NCBI GenBank assembly: GCA_003574885.1
Contig: PJFC01000006.1
Location: 124,001 to 188,000, forward strand
DNA: 64,000 bases
Direction of reading: 5' to 3'
Source: Geobacter sp.
GTDB taxonomy: Bacteria; Desulfobacterota; Desulfuromonadia; Geobacterales; Geobacteraceae
Below, one piece after another: positions 44,117 through 54,714 of this stretch (the first letter of the stretch is position 1; the number at the start of each line of letters is the position of its first letter). The position numbers and the translations under genes were made by a program. Below the pieces are notes generated by a model that was not told the origin of the DNA, did not search any database, and saw only the letters and a program-made list of their open reading frames with translations.

Positions 44117-45157
44117 TTACGGAAACAGCGCCAACCCGTCCAGACCGAGGTTTTCCGGGAAGCCGTACATGACGTTCATGTTCTGCACCGCCTGCCCTGA
44201 CGCACCCTTTACCAGATTGTCGATGGCAGAGACGACGATGACCCGGCCGGTCCGCTGGTCGACGGTAAAACCGATATCGCAGAAATTGGAGCCCCGGACA
44301 AAGGAGGTGGAAGGGAGCTGCCCTAGGGGAAGAACCCTGACGAATGTCTCGCCATGGTAAAACTCGTTGAAGATTGTTGCGAGTTGCTCAGCCGTAACCT
44401 TTTTCACCGGCCGGGCATAGATCGTAGAAAGAATCCCCCGATCCATCGGCACCAGGTGCGGGGTAAAGGAAATGGCGAGCTTTTCTCCCGCCAGGAGGGA
44501 CAGTTCCTGCTCGATCTCCGGAATGTGCCGATGAACACCCCCCACAGCGTAGGCCTTGAAACTGTCGTTAACCTCACAGTAGAGGTTTTCCACCTTGGCA
44601 CTCCGACCGGCGCCGGAAACCCCTGATTTGGAATCGGCGATGATCGTGGCCGGATCAAGCAGTTTCTTCCTCAACAGCGGCGCCAGGCCGAGAATGATGC
44701 TGGTCGGATAGCAACCGGGATTGGCAACCAGAGCAGCCCCGGCGACCTTCTCCCGCCGCAGCTCGGGAATGCCATACACTGCCTTTTTCAGGAGCGTGGG
44801 GCTCATGTGAGGCTCGTACCATTTCTCGTACTCGGCGGCATCCTGCAGCCGATAGTCGGCGGAAAGATCGACAACTCGCTTCTTCAGTTTGAGAAAAGTC
44901 GGGACCACCTCCATGGCCGCCTTGTGGGGGAGTGCCGTAAAGATCAGATCCGCCTTCCCGGCCACCCGCACCGGTTCCAGGTTTTCCAATATCTGGTCAT
45001 AACGGCCACGCAGACTCGGGAAGAGGTCGGAGACCGGCTTCCCGGCGCTCTGCTCGGACGTGACGCAGGTCACCGCAACCTCCGGATGACCATGGAGAAT
45101 TCGCAGCAGTTCCACCCCCGTGTAACCACTGGCACCGACAACGGCAACTTTCAGCAT
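44117..45157 (-). CDS. argC: N-acetyl-gamma-glutamyl-phosphate reductase
   Basis: 346 aa. NADP-binding loop [16 protein letters not shown] at the N-terminus, catalytic Cys in [18 protein letters not shown], and the GVSGAGR and [11 protein letters not shown] signatures. It makes N-acetylglutamate semialdehyde in arginine synthesis. It stands apart from other arg genes here, downstream of rplM-rpsI and between two copies of an inverted-repeat element. Confidence 0.97.
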   Translation of the reverse strand: MLKVAVVGASGYTGVELLRILHGHPEVAVTCVTSEQSAGKPVSDLFPSLRGRYDQILENLEPVRVAGKADLIFTALPHKAAMEVVPTFLKLKKRVVDLSADYRLQDAAEYEKWYEPHMSPTLLKKAVYGIPELRREKVAGAALVANPGCYPTSIILGLAPLLRKKLLDPATIIADSKSGVSGAGRSAKVENLYCEVNDSFKAYAVGGVHRHIPEIEQELSLLAGEKLAISFTPHLVPMDRGILSTIYARPVKKVTAEQLATIFNEFYHGETFVRVLPLGQLPSTSFVRGSNFCDIGFTVDQRTGRVIVVSAIDNLVKGASGQAVQNMNVMYGFPENLGLDGLALFP

Positions 45158-45185
45158 GGTGGACTCCTTGATACCTTAATTATTC

Positions 45186-45328
45186 GCCACAGAGACACCG
45201 GGACACCGCACTAAAGCAACTGGACGAGGAGAAAACGGATACCGGCTTTGATCCTTTTCAGGTTAAAAAGCCTGGGCATCCTGCCATTCAAACAAAAGGT
45301 TTTCTCCGTATCTCTATGTCTCTGTGGC
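45186..45328. repeat. Paired inverted repeat, copy B (rpsI-argC gap)
   Basis: GCCACAGAGAC (45186-45196) faces its complement GTCTCTGTGGC (45318-45328). The left arm continues ACCGGGACACC. It is related to copy A downstream of argC. The 262-base gap between rpsI and argC holds no gene. Confidence 0.7.
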
Positions 45329-45419
45329 AGAGGAAATTGACTGCCGTTAAACGGAAACAGGGGAAACCCTTGCGGATTTCCCCTGTTGAAAGCATTCTGC
45401 AGGCGATGCTGCAAGCGGC

Positions 45420-45812
45420 TTAACGCTTGGAGAACTGGAAGCTGGCGCGGGCAGCTTTCTTACCGTACTTCTTCCGCTCCTTGATACGTGAATCGCGGGT
45501 GATGAAGCCTGCCTTTTTGAGGGTGCCACGCAACTCGGCATCCACTTCAAGGAGAGCCTTGGTGATGCCATGTTTGATGGCGCCGGCCTGGCCGGTATCA
45601 CCGCCGCCACTTACCGTGACATAAACATCGAACTTCCCGACATTCTCAGTAAGCTCCAAGGGCTGCTTGACAACCATCTTGGAGGTCTCGCGGCCGAAAT
45701 ACTCTTCGAGAGACTTGTTGTTCACCGTGAAGTTACCGGCGCCCGGCTTGAGCCAGACCCTGGCCACGGAGGATTTTTTCTTGCCTGTACCGTAATAGCT
45801 CTTTGCTGCCAT
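45420..45812 (-). CDS. rpsI: 30S ribosomal protein S9
   Basis: 130 aa from [19 protein letters not shown]; an upstream extension to 45857 overlaps rplM and is rejected. It ends in the conserved [13 protein letters not shown] tail whose terminal Arg contacts P-site tRNA. Paired with rplM as usual. Confidence 0.96.
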   Translation of the reverse strand: MAAKSYYGTGKKKSSVARVWLKPGAGNFTVNNKSLEEYFGRETSKMVVKQPLELTENVGKFDVYVTVSGGGDTGQAGAIKHGITKALLEVDAELRGTLKKAGFITRDSRIKERKKYGKKAARASFQFSKR

Positions 45813-45846
45813 GTCTATCTCCTGATCTGAAATAAAGACCTGTTGT

Positions 45847-46275
45847 TTAAATTTCAAGTGCCTTGGGCTGCTGGGCTTTGTGCGGATGCTCGGAGCCGGT
45901 GTAGATTTTCAGCTTGCTCAGCATGTGCCGGGCCAACTTGTTCTTGGGAAGCATCCCCTTCACTGCTTTGCGGATCAGCTCTTCAGGCTTCTTGTCGATC
46001 AGTTTGCCAGCAGTGATTGACTTGATGCCGCCGGGAAAACCGGAGTGGCTGTAATAGACCTTGTCCGCCAGCTTGTTGCCGGTGAGGGCAATCTTCTCAG
46101 CATTCACCACGATGACGAAATCACCGGTATCAACGCTCGGCGTATACATGGCCTTGTTCTTGCCCCGCAGGACATTGGCAATCTGGGTGGCCACACGGCC
46201 GAGAACCCTGTCTTCAACGTTAACCAGGTACCAGTCTCTGGTAACCTGCTCTTTTTTAGCCACTTGCGTCTTCAT
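45847..46275 (-). CDS. rplM: 50S ribosomal protein L13
   Basis: 142 aa from [19 protein letters not shown], the length of the E. coli protein; an alternative ATG four codons upstream has a poorer ribosome site. [18 protein letters not shown] and [21 protein letters not shown] are diagnostic. Early 50S assembly protein. Confidence 0.95.
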   Translation of the reverse strand: MKTQVAKKEQVTRDWYLVNVEDRVLGRVATQIANVLRGKNKAMYTPSVDTGDFVIVVNAEKIALTGNKLADKVYYSHSGFPGGIKSITAGKLIDKKPEELIRKAVKGMLPKNKLARHMLSKLKIYTGSEHPHKAQQPKALEI

Positions 46276-46389
46276 CGAAACCCTCACTAATTTTGCGTAT
46301 ATTCCACAAGGAAGCGTTCAACATAATGGAATCGACCAGGCATGTCAAGAAAAATTTCATCCGCCTGTGATGCGAATCTTTTCACGCTT

Positions 46390-47124
46390 TCAGTAATAAA
46401 CTTCCACCAGGCAAAGTCCACAGGCGGGGGCGGTAAGCCCTGCCCTGCTCCGGTCGCCGGCCACGAGCATGGCGGAAATCGAATCGGCGGCACGACGCCC
46501 TTGTCCTACCTCCACCAGCGTCCCGACCATGTTCCGCACCATGTGCTTGAGAAAACCACTCCCCCTGACATCAATCGTGACCAGTTCGCCTTGCTTTTGA
46601 ATGGCAACTCCATCCATCCGCCGTACGGTAGTTTTGGCGACACACCCGGCCCCGCGCAGGGCAGCGAAATCGTGCTCCCCCTCCATGAAAAATGCCGCCT
46701 GTCGCATGGCATCGAGATCGAGCTTGCCCCGCAGACACCAGGAGTAAAGACGGGAAAGGGGTGAGCGGCGGCGACCGGTATGGATGGTGTAACGATAGAG
46801 CTTACCCGTGGCCGCATACCGAGGATGGAAGTCCGGTGCAGCTTCCGACGCCTCCCGCACGGCAATGTCTGGTGGAAGCAGGGAATTGAGTCCGTCACTG
46901 AAGGCCCGCAGTGGAATGGCCTTCTCCGTTTTGAAACAGGCCACCATCCCCCGGGCGTGCACCCCCGCATCGGTACGCCCGGAACCATGGAGCCGGACCG
47001 GCTCGCGCAGCAGGTTCGCCAGCGCCTCCTCCATCACCTGCTGGATGGAGACCCCGTTAGGCTGCAGTTGCCAGCCGACATAGTTGGTGCCATCGTATTC
47101 GATTGTCAGTTTGATATTTCGCAT
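46390..47124 (-). CDS. truA: tRNA pseudouridine(38-40) synthase
   Basis: 244 aa. The catalytic Asp lies in GSGRTDAGVHARG (about residue 52), with KLYRYTI and the C-terminal FLKHMVRNMVGTLVEVG motif. It modifies the anticodon arm of many tRNAs. It lies 10 bases after the dehydrogenase gene asd and upstream of rplM-rpsI, so it is probably cotranscribed with them. Confidence 0.96.
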   Translation of the reverse strand: MRNIKLTIEYDGTNYVGWQLQPNGVSIQQVMEEALANLLREPVRLHGSGRTDAGVHARGMVACFKTEKAIPLRAFSDGLNSLLPPDIAVREASEAAPDFHPRYAATGKLYRYTIHTGRRRSPLSRLYSWCLRGKLDLDAMRQAAFFMEGEHDFAALRGAGCVAKTTVRRMDGVAIQKQGELVTIDVRGSGFLKHMVRNMVGTLVEVGQGRRAADSISAMLVAGDRSRAGLTAPACGLCLVEVYY

Positions 47125-47134
47125 GGGGCAATCT

Positions 47135-48154
47135 TTACTTCAGGTATTTTTCGATCAGAATTTCCGCAATCTGCACCGCATTGGTCGCCGCGCCCTTGCG
47201 TATATTGTCGGCCACAACCCACAGATTGAGGCCGTTCACGATGGACTCGTCCTCGCGAATGCGCCCAACAAAGGTCAGGTCCTGGCCGGCGGCATCGATC
47301 GGCATTGGGTAGGCCCTGGTGGCCGGATCATCCACCAGTTCCACGCCGGGGGCGCTCTTCAGGAGCTCCCGGGCCTTGTCGACGGTTATCTTCTTAACGG
47401 TTTCGATATTCACCGACTCGGAATGGCCATAGAACACCGGTACCCGCACCGCCGTGGCGGTCACACCGATCTCCGTCTCCAGTATCTTGCGGGTCTCGTT
47501 GACCATCTTCATCTCTTCTCCGGTGTAGCCGTTCTCTAGAAAGGAGTCGATCTGGGGGAGACAGTTAAAGGCGATCCGGTGAGGATAGACGGTGCAGTCG
47601 GCAGGCAATCCCTGCAGCATGGACCTGATCTGGCCATGCAACTCCTCTATCGCCTTCTTACCAGTACCGGAAACTGCCTGGTAGGTTGACACGACGATCC
47701 GTTTTATGGCGGCGTAATCGTGGAGCGGTTTCAGTGCCACAACCAGCTGAATAGTTGAACAGTTGGGGTTGGCGATAATTCCTTTCTTCGTATAGCCGGC
47801 AATGGCGAGTGGGTTCACCTCCGGCACAACCAGCGGCACATCCGGGTCCATCCGCCAGGCGCTGGAATTATCGATACAGACTGCCCCCGCCCGTGCCGCC
47901 GAGGGGCAGAACTCCCGGGAGCGGTCCCCCCCGGCAGAAAAGAGAGCGATGTCGATCCCTTCGAAGGAATCGTGGGTCAACTCCTCCACCACCACCGGTT
48001 TCCCGCGAAATTCCAGGATCTCCCCGGCGCTCCGTGCGCTCGCCAGGTACTTGATCTTCCCGACCGGAAAGCTGCGTTCCTCAAGACATTCAATCATTTG
48101 GGCACCAACAGCGCCGGTGGCGCCCACGACAGCCACATTCCACAGTTTGCTCAT
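47135..48154 (-). CDS. asd: Aspartate-semialdehyde dehydrogenase (Gram-positive/archaeal-type subclass)
   Basis: 339 aa. N-terminal VVGATGAVGAQMIECLEERS nucleotide loop, IDNSSAWRM, catalytic Cys in IANPNCSTIQLVVAL, and YQAVSGTGKKAIEEL. It reduces aspartyl phosphate on the way to lysine, threonine and methionine. A terminator (48188-48213) lies just upstream of its start. A second dehydrogenase of another subclass is at 48356-49456. Confidence 0.95.
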   Translation of the reverse strand: MSKLWNVAVVGATGAVGAQMIECLEERSFPVGKIKYLASARSAGEILEFRGKPVVVEELTHDSFEGIDIALFSAGGDRSREFCPSAARAGAVCIDNSSAWRMDPDVPLVVPEVNPLAIAGYTKKGIIANPNCSTIQLVVALKPLHDYAAIKRIVVSTYQAVSGTGKKAIEELHGQIRSMLQGLPADCTVYPHRIAFNCLPQIDSFLENGYTGEEMKMVNETRKILETEIGVTATAVRVPVFYGHSESVNIETVKKITVDKARELLKSAPGVELVDDPATRAYPMPIDAAGQDLTFVGRIREDESIVNGLNLWVVADNIRKGAATNAVQIAEILIEKYLK

Positions 48155-48187
48155 CAGCCATTCTCCATTTTATGTCAGTAGAAAAGA

Positions 48188-48213
48188 AAAGCGCCCCGTC
48201 CACGGGGCGCTTT
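48188..48213 (-). terminator. Terminator/attenuator 33 bases upstream of asd
   Basis: A 12-bp perfect stem (48188-48199 with 48202-48213) is followed in the minus-strand RNA by a U-rich run (TTTTCTTTTC). It ends the leuB-asd2 transcript or, because asd starts 33 bases on with no clear promoter between, may act as a regulated leader terminator. Confidence 0.75.
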
Positions 48214-48355
48214 AAACAAACAAAAAACCCAGAGAGCGCGATTTTTGTGCAAGATCAAGGCTGTCGAGGGATTGCGCGGAGGTGTAGCAGAGCTAGACCG
48301 CACAAGTGATCCCGAAGACTTACGCAGATATTGCGCAAAAGGCGCGTTCTCTCCG
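48214..48355 (-). other. 142-base region between asd2 and its terminator
   Basis: No gene is seen. On the minus strand it holds a small GCGC-CTTTT-GCGC hairpin and a TTGATC box, but no convincing -10. It may contain the asd promoter or leader. I looked for a lysine riboswitch here and did not find its core. Confidence 0.4.
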
Positions 48356-49456
48356 CTACTTCTCCAGGAGGATGCGGAGCATCCTCCTGAGCGGCTCCGC
48401 CGCCCCCCATAGGAGCTGATCCCCGCAGGTGAAAGCCTGTACGTACTGGGGCCCCATCTTCATCTTGCGCACCCGGCCAACGGGGACGGTGAGACTGCCG
48501 GAAACCGCAGCCGGCGTCAATTGCGTCAGAGTATCCGCCTTGGTGTTCGGGACGAACTTGACCCACTGGTTGTCGTTGGCGATCAGGCTTTCGATATCGG
48601 CAATGGGAACATCCTTGTTCAGCTTGATGGTTATTGCCTGGCTATGACAGCGCATGGCGCCGACCCTGGCACAGATGCCGTCCACCGGGATCGGGGTGGA
48701 GGTACCGAGGATCTTGTTGGTTTCGGCATACCCCTTCCACTCCTCCCGGCTCTGGCCGTCCTCCACCTCCCGGTCGATCCAGGGGAGCACACTCCCCGCC
48801 AGCGGGAAGCCAAACTCCTTGGTCGGCATGGAACCGTCACGCAGGGCGGTGGTGACCTTTCTGTCGATGTCGAGGATTGCCGAGCCGGGGTTTTTCAGCT
48901 CTTCGGCCACGGTGCCGTGGAGAACTCCCATCTGGGAGAGAAGTTCGCGCATGTTGGGTGCGCCGGCACCGGAAGCGGCCTGATAGGTCATTGAGGAGAG
49001 CCACTCCACCAGGTTGGCACGGAACAGCCCGCCGAGCCCCATCAGCATGAGGCTGACGGTACAGTTACCCCCGATGAAGTCTTTCTGGCCATTGGCCAGG
49101 GCCTTGTCGATCACGTTGCGGTTCACCGGGTCAAGGATGATAACCGCGTTATCCTCCATCCGGAGCGTTGATGCGGCGTCGATCCAGTAGCCGTTCCACC
49201 CCTGCTTGCGCAGCTCCGGATGTACTGCCTTGGTGTAGTCGCCACCCTGGCAGGTGATGATGATATCGAGCTTTCTCAGCTCGGCGATATCATCGGCCTT
49301 TTTCAGGGTTCCGCCACCCATAGGCGCCGGCTGACCGGCCTGGGAGGTGGTGAAGAATACCGGCTCGAAGCCGAGGGCAAAATCGTTCTCCTCCTGCATC
49401 CGCTGCATGAGGACCGACCCAACCATACCGCGCCAACCGACGATTCCGACTTTCAT
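48356..49456 (-). CDS. asd2: Aspartate-semialdehyde dehydrogenase (proteobacterial subclass)
   Basis: 366 aa, of the E. coli Asd type: [20 protein letters not shown] at the start, [12 protein letters not shown], catalytic Cys in [19 protein letters not shown], and a His-containing [12 protein letters not shown] segment. Same reaction as the adjacent asd but a distinct subclass. It follows leuB by 39 bases and is probably cotranscribed with it. Confidence 0.95.
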   Translation of the reverse strand: MKVGIVGWRGMVGSVLMQRMQEENDFALGFEPVFFTTSQAGQPAPMGGGTLKKADDIAELRKLDIIITCQGGDYTKAVHPELRKQGWNGYWIDAASTLRMEDNAVIILDPVNRNVIDKALANGQKDFIGGNCTVSLMLMGLGGLFRANLVEWLSSMTYQAASGAGAPNMRELLSQMGVLHGTVAEELKNPGSAILDIDRKVTTALRDGSMPTKEFGFPLAGSVLPWIDREVEDGQSREEWKGYAETNKILGTSTPIPVDGICARVGAMRCHSQAITIKLNKDVPIADIESLIANDNQWVKFVPNTKADTLTQLTPAAVSGSLTVPVGRVRKMKMGPQYVQAFTCGDQLLWGAAEPLRRMLRILLEK

Positions 49457-49495
49457 ATCCGTAGCTCCTTTGCGAAGAGGTTAATGGTCCTTGAT

Positions 49496-50584
49496 TCAGA
49501 GAGCTGCAATGATCGCAGCCCCTATCTCCTTTGTGTTAACCAGTTTTTCCCCGGCCTTGTCCTGATAGATGTCCCGGGTCCGGTATCCCTGGTCGAGCAC
49601 GTTCGCCACGGCGTTGTCGATGGCGTCGGCCGCATCCACCATGCCGAAGGAGAAACGGAGCATCATCCCGGCAGAGAGAATCTGGGCGATCGGGTTGGCG
49701 ATCCCCTGGCCGGCAATGTCCGGGGCGCTGCCGCCGGAGGGCTCGTACATGCCGAAGGTCCCCTCGGCAAGGGAGGCGGAGGGGAGCATTCCGAGGGAGC
49801 CTGTCAGCATTGCCGCCTCGTCGGAGAGAATGTCGCCGAACATGTTCTCGCAGAGGATGACATCGAACTGCTTGGGCCAGCGCACCAGCTGCATGGCAGC
49901 GTTGTCCACGTACATGTGGGACAGCTCCACATCCGGATACTCTTTGGCAATGCCGGTCACCACTTCACGCCAGAGCACCGATGAGGAGAGGACGTTGGCC
50001 TTGTCAATGGAGCAGACCTTCTTCCCCCGCTTGCGTGCCGCCTGGAAGGCGACATGGGTGATCCGCTCGATCTCCGGCACGGAGTACTTCATGGTGTCTA
50101 TGCCGATCCGCTCGCGCCCCTGGCCTTCGATCCCCTTCGGCTGGGAGAAGTAGATCCCCCCCGTCAACTCGCGGATGACGAGGATGTTGAAGCCCCCCCC
50201 GATCACCTCTTCCTTGAGGGATGAGGCGCCGGTGAGAGAGGGGAAAATAATGGCAGGCCTCAGGTTCGCATAGAGACCGAATATCTTGCGCAGCGGCAGG
50301 AGCGCACCCCGCTCCGGTTGCTCGTCCGGGGGGAGGGTTTCCCATTTCGGGCCGCCTACCGAACCGAACAGGATCGCATCCGATGACTTGCAGATGTTCA
50401 CGGTGGTTTCGGGGAGCGCCTTCCCCTCGTTGTCGATTCCGGCGCCACCCACGTTGGCATGGGTCCGCTCGAATTTCACATCGTACTTTTTCTCCACAGC
50501 GTCCAGGACGTTAAGCGCCTCGGCCATTACCTCCGGCCCGATGCCGTCACCCGGCAGAACCGCTACCTTAAAAACCTTTGCCAT
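49496..50584 (-). CDS. leuB: 3-isopropylmalate dehydrogenase
   Basis: 362 aa from [19 protein letters not shown]; a longer frame to 50698 is open but lacks family similarity. It has [22 protein letters not shown], the substrate-binding R-x9-R-type region, and the metal site in [20 protein letters not shown]. It oxidises and decarboxylates 3-isopropylmalate in leucine synthesis. Confidence 0.96.
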   Translation of the reverse strand: MAKVFKVAVLPGDGIGPEVMAEALNVLDAVEKKYDVKFERTHANVGGAGIDNEGKALPETTVNICKSSDAILFGSVGGPKWETLPPDEQPERGALLPLRKIFGLYANLRPAIIFPSLTGASSLKEEVIGGGFNILVIRELTGGIYFSQPKGIEGQGRERIGIDTMKYSVPEIERITHVAFQAARKRGKKVCSIDKANVLSSSVLWREVVTGIAKEYPDVELSHMYVDNAAMQLVRWPKQFDVILCENMFGDILSDEAAMLTGSLGMLPSASLAEGTFGMYEPSGGSAPDIAGQGIANPIAQILSAGMMLRFSFGMVDAADAIDNAVANVLDQGYRTRDIYQDKAGEKLVNTKEIGAAIIAAL

Positions 50585-50699
50585 ATCCGTAAGCCCCCCA
50601 ACCAAGTAATTGAATTGATAATCGTATGATTTTATTTGGGGGGGCAACACATTGTCAACAAAAAAAGCCGGCAGCCCGGTTGCGGGACAAGTTCGCACC

Positions 50700-52322
50700 T
50701 CACAGGATGAAATCGGTGGAAAGGAAGTTCGATTGTCGTTCCCGGACGATACGATCGATGAGGGCTTTGTTCATATCCACCTCCTTTGCCGCCACCATGG
50801 TCCTTATGGAAAAGGCGCGCAGGGCGTCGGAAACGGAGAGGGTCCCGACTGCGGAATCCTTCCGGCCGGTGAAGGGAAATATATCGGGGCCGCGCTGGCA
50901 CTGGCAGTTCAGGTTTACCCGGCAGACCTGGTTGACCAGCGGGTCGATGAGCCGGGCCAACTGCTCCGCGTCCTGTCCGAACAGACTCACCTGCTGGCCG
51001 TAATCGGACTCGACGATGTACCGTATCGGGGTTTCCAGGTCTTCGAAGGGAACAACCGGTATGACCGGACCGAACTGCTCCTCCCGGTAGAGGCGCATCC
51101 GCTCGTCAACCGGGTAGACAACGGCAGGGGAGAAGAAACTCTCCCTCACCGCCCCTCCTCCTTCGTTGACCACCCTGGCCCCCAGCTCAATGGCATCATC
51201 GACGATGCCGGCCAGGTAAGCGGTCTTGTCCGGCTCCGGCAGAGGGGTCACCATCACCCCGGGCTCCCACGGCATCCCTCCCGTAAGGCCATTGACGGCC
51301 ACAGCCAGGCGGGCAACGAACTCGTCGGCAATGGAGGCATGGACGAAGATGATTTTCAGGGCGGTACAGCGCTGGCCGTTGAACGACAGGCTCCCTGCGA
51401 TGCACTCCTCTACTGTCAGTTCCAGGTCCGCATCGGGGAGGATGATGGCAGGATTTTTCGCCTCCAGCCCGAGCGCCAGCCTGAGCCGGTGGGGTTTGGG
51501 GTGAACTTTCTGCAGGGCATCGGCAGCCCTGCTCGTGCCGATGAAGGCAAGTACGTCCACCCGGCCGTCGGCCATGAGCGGCGGTGTCACGGTCCGGCCG
51601 GCACCGTAGACCGTATTCACCACGCCGGGGGGGAATGCTTCCCGGAAGGCGTCCAGGAGCGGTTGAAACAGCAGCACGCCATGGCGGGGAGGCTTGAGGA
51701 TGACCGTATTCCCCATGATGAGGGCCGGGATCAGGGTGGTGAAAGTCTCATTCAACGGGTAGTTGTACGGCCCCATGCAGAGCGCCACCCCCAGCGGGGC
51801 GCGGCGGACCTGGCCGACGATCCCCTGGGCGATGGTGAATCGGGAAGAGACCCGGTCCAGATCCTTGAGAGCATCGATGGTGTCCGTGATGTAGTCGATG
51901 GTCCGGTCGAACTCCTTCTCCGCATCCTTGAGGGTCTTGCCGATCTCCCACATGAGGAGTCGCACCACCTCGTCCCGCACCCCCTTCATCCGCCGGGCGA
52001 ACTCCCGCACGCAGGAAATCCGCTCCGCCACTGACAGGGTCGGCCATGCGCCCCGCCCGCAGTCGTATGCCCGGGCCGCGGCATCCAGGGCGGTCAGCGA
52101 CTCTTCCACGGTGAGGAGTGGAAACCGCCCGACCAGCTGCCGCTCACACCCTGAGGCTGTCCGGATACAGACTGGCGAACGGACCTCCTGGAACGGGCCT
52201 CCCCACTGGCGCATCCGGCCATCGATCAGATAGTCAGTCTGCTCCAGCGGCTCATTCAGTCTGTAACGCTCCGGGATACTTTCAATCGTCGGAAAAAAAC
52301 CTTCATCGTTTGCCTGTTCCAT
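50700..52322 (-). CDS. gapN: NADP-dependent non-phosphorylating glyceraldehyde-3-phosphate dehydrogenase-like
   Basis: 540 aa aldehyde dehydrogenase. Catalytic Cys in [11 protein letters not shown] and Glu in [17 protein letters not shown]. The C-terminal [20 protein letters not shown] block is characteristic of GapN-type enzymes. It would oxidise glyceraldehyde-3-phosphate to 3-phosphoglycerate while making NADPH. The N-terminal 60 residues extend beyond typical GapN. The gap to leuB is 115 bases. Assignment to GapN rather than another ALDH is by signature only. Confidence 0.75.
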   Translation of the reverse strand: MEQANDEGFFPTIESIPERYRLNEPLEQTDYLIDGRMRQWGGPFQEVRSPVCIRTASGCERQLVGRFPLLTVEESLTALDAAARAYDCGRGAWPTLSVAERISCVREFARRMKGVRDEVVRLLMWEIGKTLKDAEKEFDRTIDYITDTIDALKDLDRVSSRFTIAQGIVGQVRRAPLGVALCMGPYNYPLNETFTTLIPALIMGNTVILKPPRHGVLLFQPLLDAFREAFPPGVVNTVYGAGRTVTPPLMADGRVDVLAFIGTSRAADALQKVHPKPHRLRLALGLEAKNPAIILPDADLELTVEECIAGSLSFNGQRCTALKIIFVHASIADEFVARLAVAVNGLTGGMPWEPGVMVTPLPEPDKTAYLAGIVDDAIELGARVVNEGGGAVRESFFSPAVVYPVDERMRLYREEQFGPVIPVVPFEDLETPIRYIVESDYGQQVSLFGQDAEQLARLIDPLVNQVCRVNLNCQCQRGPDIFPFTGRKDSAVGTLSVSDALRAFSIRTMVAAKEVDMNKALIDRIVRERQSNFLSTDFIL

Positions 52323-52458
52323 AACGCATCTCCTGTTGAGCTGTTCCGTGCCCCGCGCTTATGGCAAACTACGCACTACGAAAGATTTTTATGTTTGCGC
52401 AGGCCGCCCATCCATGTTACTCTTACTAAAATATTTTAGCGTCAATTAAACGGTCCCC

Positions 52459-52701
52459 ATGCACCTCGAATTTCACAAAATCGCCGAAGAAGAAATCCCC
52501 ACCGTCATCGCCGAATGCGATGCATGCGGCGGTGTCATCCAGATACCCGAACGCGACTTCCTCCTGAGCCGCCCCCTCGACTGCACCAGCTGTCACCACC
52601 AGCGCTACCTCAGTTACCGAGAGTACGTCACCCTTGCCGACACCTTCGCCGCCCAGCTCCTCAACTTTGCCATCGCCCGCTGGGACCGAAGGAAGCAGTA
52701 A
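52459..52701 (+). CDS. Small zinc-ribbon protein (80 aa)
   Basis: Two CxxC knuckles, CDAC (residues 20-23) and CTSC (42-45), suggest a zinc ribbon; the rest is acidic and helical (LADTFAAQLLNFAIARWDRR). No strong ribosome binding site is seen. Function unknown. It is a lone plus-strand gene between gapN and the antiporter gene. Confidence 0.6.
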   Translation: MHLEFHKIAEEEIPTVIAECDACGGVIQIPERDFLLSRPLDCTSCHHQRYLSYREYVTLADTFAAQLLNFAIARWDRRKQ

Positions 52702-52749
52702 CAGCCTTTCCCATCCCCCCACTCTAATTGCCGTTCCCCGCAGAACAGT

Positions 52750-54714
52750 TCAGAAAAGTTTAGCCGCGGCTACCAGTTGCTCGGGAGTCCCCAGGAGAAG
52801 CACGATATCCCCTTCCTGAAAATGCCAGACGGGATCGGGATTGGGCACGATTTCCTCTCCCCGCTTGACCATGAGGATGGATGCTCCGGATTGTGTCCGC
52901 AAAACCCCGTCCCTGAGGCTCGTCCCGGCCAGCTTCGATCCCGGCTTTAACCGGAAGGTAGTGATCTCGGCCCCGGACAGGAAGCCGGCGATGCCGACAG
53001 CATGGCTGTGCCGGCGGCTCAAGGAGCGGAACATCTCGTAGGAGTCCTTCCGCATTTCGGCCACATGCTTTTCGATCTCATCGTGGGGGATCATGAAGCG
53101 GCGCAGCACGCGGGTAAGTATTTCCACGGCGGTTTCAAACTCCTCCGGAATGACCTCGTTGGCGCCAAGCTTGTAGAGCGGTTCCATCTCGGCAAGATAT
53201 CTGGTCCTGACGATGATGTGGATGGCCGGGTTGAGCAGCCGCGCCAGGGACGCCACCCGTCGGCTCGCAGCGGCGTCGGAGATGGCGATCACCAGGATTC
53301 GGGCCTGTTCCACGCGGGTATGCTCCAGCACCTCCGGCCGGGTCGCGTCGCCGAAAACGATCTTCGTCCCCTTGCGGCGCTCACTGCTCACCGTGAACGG
53401 GTTCGTGTCGATAACCGCATGCCGGACCTTCATGTGCTGCAATACACGTGAAAGATTGCGGCCGTTTATGCCGAAACCGACGATGATCACGTGATCGGAC
53501 AGGGAGAGCGGCCGCTCGCTCCCCGCCATTTTCCCCCTCCCCCGGCTCCAACGGTGGGGGATTATTTTATCCAGCCGGTCTGCCACCGGCACGGAAATCT
53601 TGAGACAGAGCGGCGTCAGTGCCATAGTCGCAACGGATGCAGCAAGAAAGAGCTGGTAGGTGGTACCAGAGAGGATACCGTGCTTTACGCCTGCCTGGGC
53701 AAGGAGGAACGAAAATTCGCCGATCTGGGCAAGGGCAAGTCCCGACATCACGGCGACCCGCAGGGGAAGTCCCAGGGCCAGCACCGCACCGCCGGCAAAA
53801 AGGGCCTTGACCAGCATGATCAGGACGACGAGCCCCAGCACGATGGGCAACTGCCGGATCAGTATCTCCGGATCCAGAAGCATCCCGACCGAAATGAAGA
53901 ACAGGCTCATAAAGGCTTCGCGAAACGGCATGATATCGCCGAGGGCCTGCTGGCTGTATTCGGACTCCGAAATGGCCAACCCTGCAATGAATGCACCGAG
54001 GGCAAGCGACAACCCCGCCAGGGAGGTGAGCCAGGCAGTGCCGAAGCCGATGAAGATGATGGTCAGGATGAAGAGATCGCGACTGCGGGTCGTCACCACC
54101 TTCCTCAACACCCATGGAACCAGGAAGCGGGCGCCGAAGTGGGCGGCGACCACCACAGTGGCGGCCTTGGCACAGACCACGAGTATTCCCGTCATGCCGC
54201 TGCCGCTGCCGGCAAGGGCAGGAGTAAGGAGCATGAGCGGCACGATGCAGAGATCCTGGAATATCAGTATCCCGAGGATGGTCTTGCCGTGGGGGGTATC
54301 CATCTCCCCTGCATCGACGAAGAGCTTGAGGAGGATGGCCGTGCTGGACAATGCCACCAGGAAGCCGGCGAAAATCGCTTCGCGGACCGGCATCCGGAAG
54401 ATGACGGCGATCCCGGTCACCGCAAGGATGGTGAACCCGACCTGGAGACCGCCCCCCCAGATCACCAGTTGTTTTATCCGGGCCAGTTCCTTGAGCGAGA
54501 ATTCGATACCGATGGTGAAGAGGAGGAGTATGACGCCTACTTCGGCCAACTGCTCCACCTGATGGGTATCCCGGATAAGACCGAGTGCGGAGGGACCGGC
54601 CAGGATGCCGGTCACCAGGAACCCGATCACCGAGGGGAAGGAAAACCAGCGGAAAAAGACCACCGTAACGATCGCCAGGCCGAACAGAATGACCAGGTCG
54701 AGCAAAACTTCCAT
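52750..54714 (-). CDS. KefB-type cation:proton antiporter with TrkA domains
   Basis: 654 aa. Residues 1-380 form about 12-13 membrane segments of the CPA2 (Na+/H+ exchanger) family. A TrkA-N NAD-binding domain follows (HVIIVGFGINGRNLSRVL, about residue 410), then a TrkA-C domain at the C-terminus (AEITTFRLKPGSKLAGTSLR). Domain order equals KefB/KefC, glutathione-gated K+ efflux proteins; whether it is a Kef or another K+/H+ antiporter is not decided. Monocistronic. Confidence 0.9.
   Translation of the reverse strand: MEVLLDLVILFGLAIVTVVFFRWFSFPSVIGFLVTGILAGPSALGLIRDTHQVEQLAEVGVILLLFTIGIEFSLKELARIKQLVIWGGGLQVGFTILAVTGIAVIFRMPVREAIFAGFLVALSSTAILLKLFVDAGEMDTPHGKTILGILIFQDLCIVPLMLLTPALAGSGSGMTGILVVCAKAATVVVAAHFGARFLVPWVLRKVVTTRSRDLFILTIIFIGFGTAWLTSLAGLSLALGAFIAGLAISESEYSQQALGDIMPFREAFMSLFFISVGMLLDPEILIRQLPIVLGLVVLIMLVKALFAGGAVLALGLPLRVAVMSGLALAQIGEFSFLLAQAGVKHGILSGTTYQLFLAASVATMALTPLCLKISVPVADRLDKIIPHRWSRGRGKMAGSERPLSLSDHVIIVGFGINGRNLSRVLQHMKVRHAVIDTNPFTVSSERRKGTKIVFGDATRPEVLEHTRVEQARILVIAISDAAASRRVASLARLLNPAIHIIVRTRYLAEMEPLYKLGANEVIPEEFETAVEILTRVLRRFMIPHDEIEKHVAEMRKDSYEMFRSLSRRHSHAVGIAGFLSGAEITTFRLKPGSKLAGTSLRDGVLRTQSGASILMVKRGEEIVPNPDPVWHFQEGDIVLLLGTPEQLVAAAKLF

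Noticed and set aside
43977-45328. CRISPR-like repeats around argC
   Set aside because: The repeats face each other in pairs and are only two copies; there is no regular repeat-spacer array or cas gene.
48214-48355. Possible lysine riboswitch upstream of asd
   Set aside because: The conserved lysine-riboswitch core segments are not found; only small hairpins are present.
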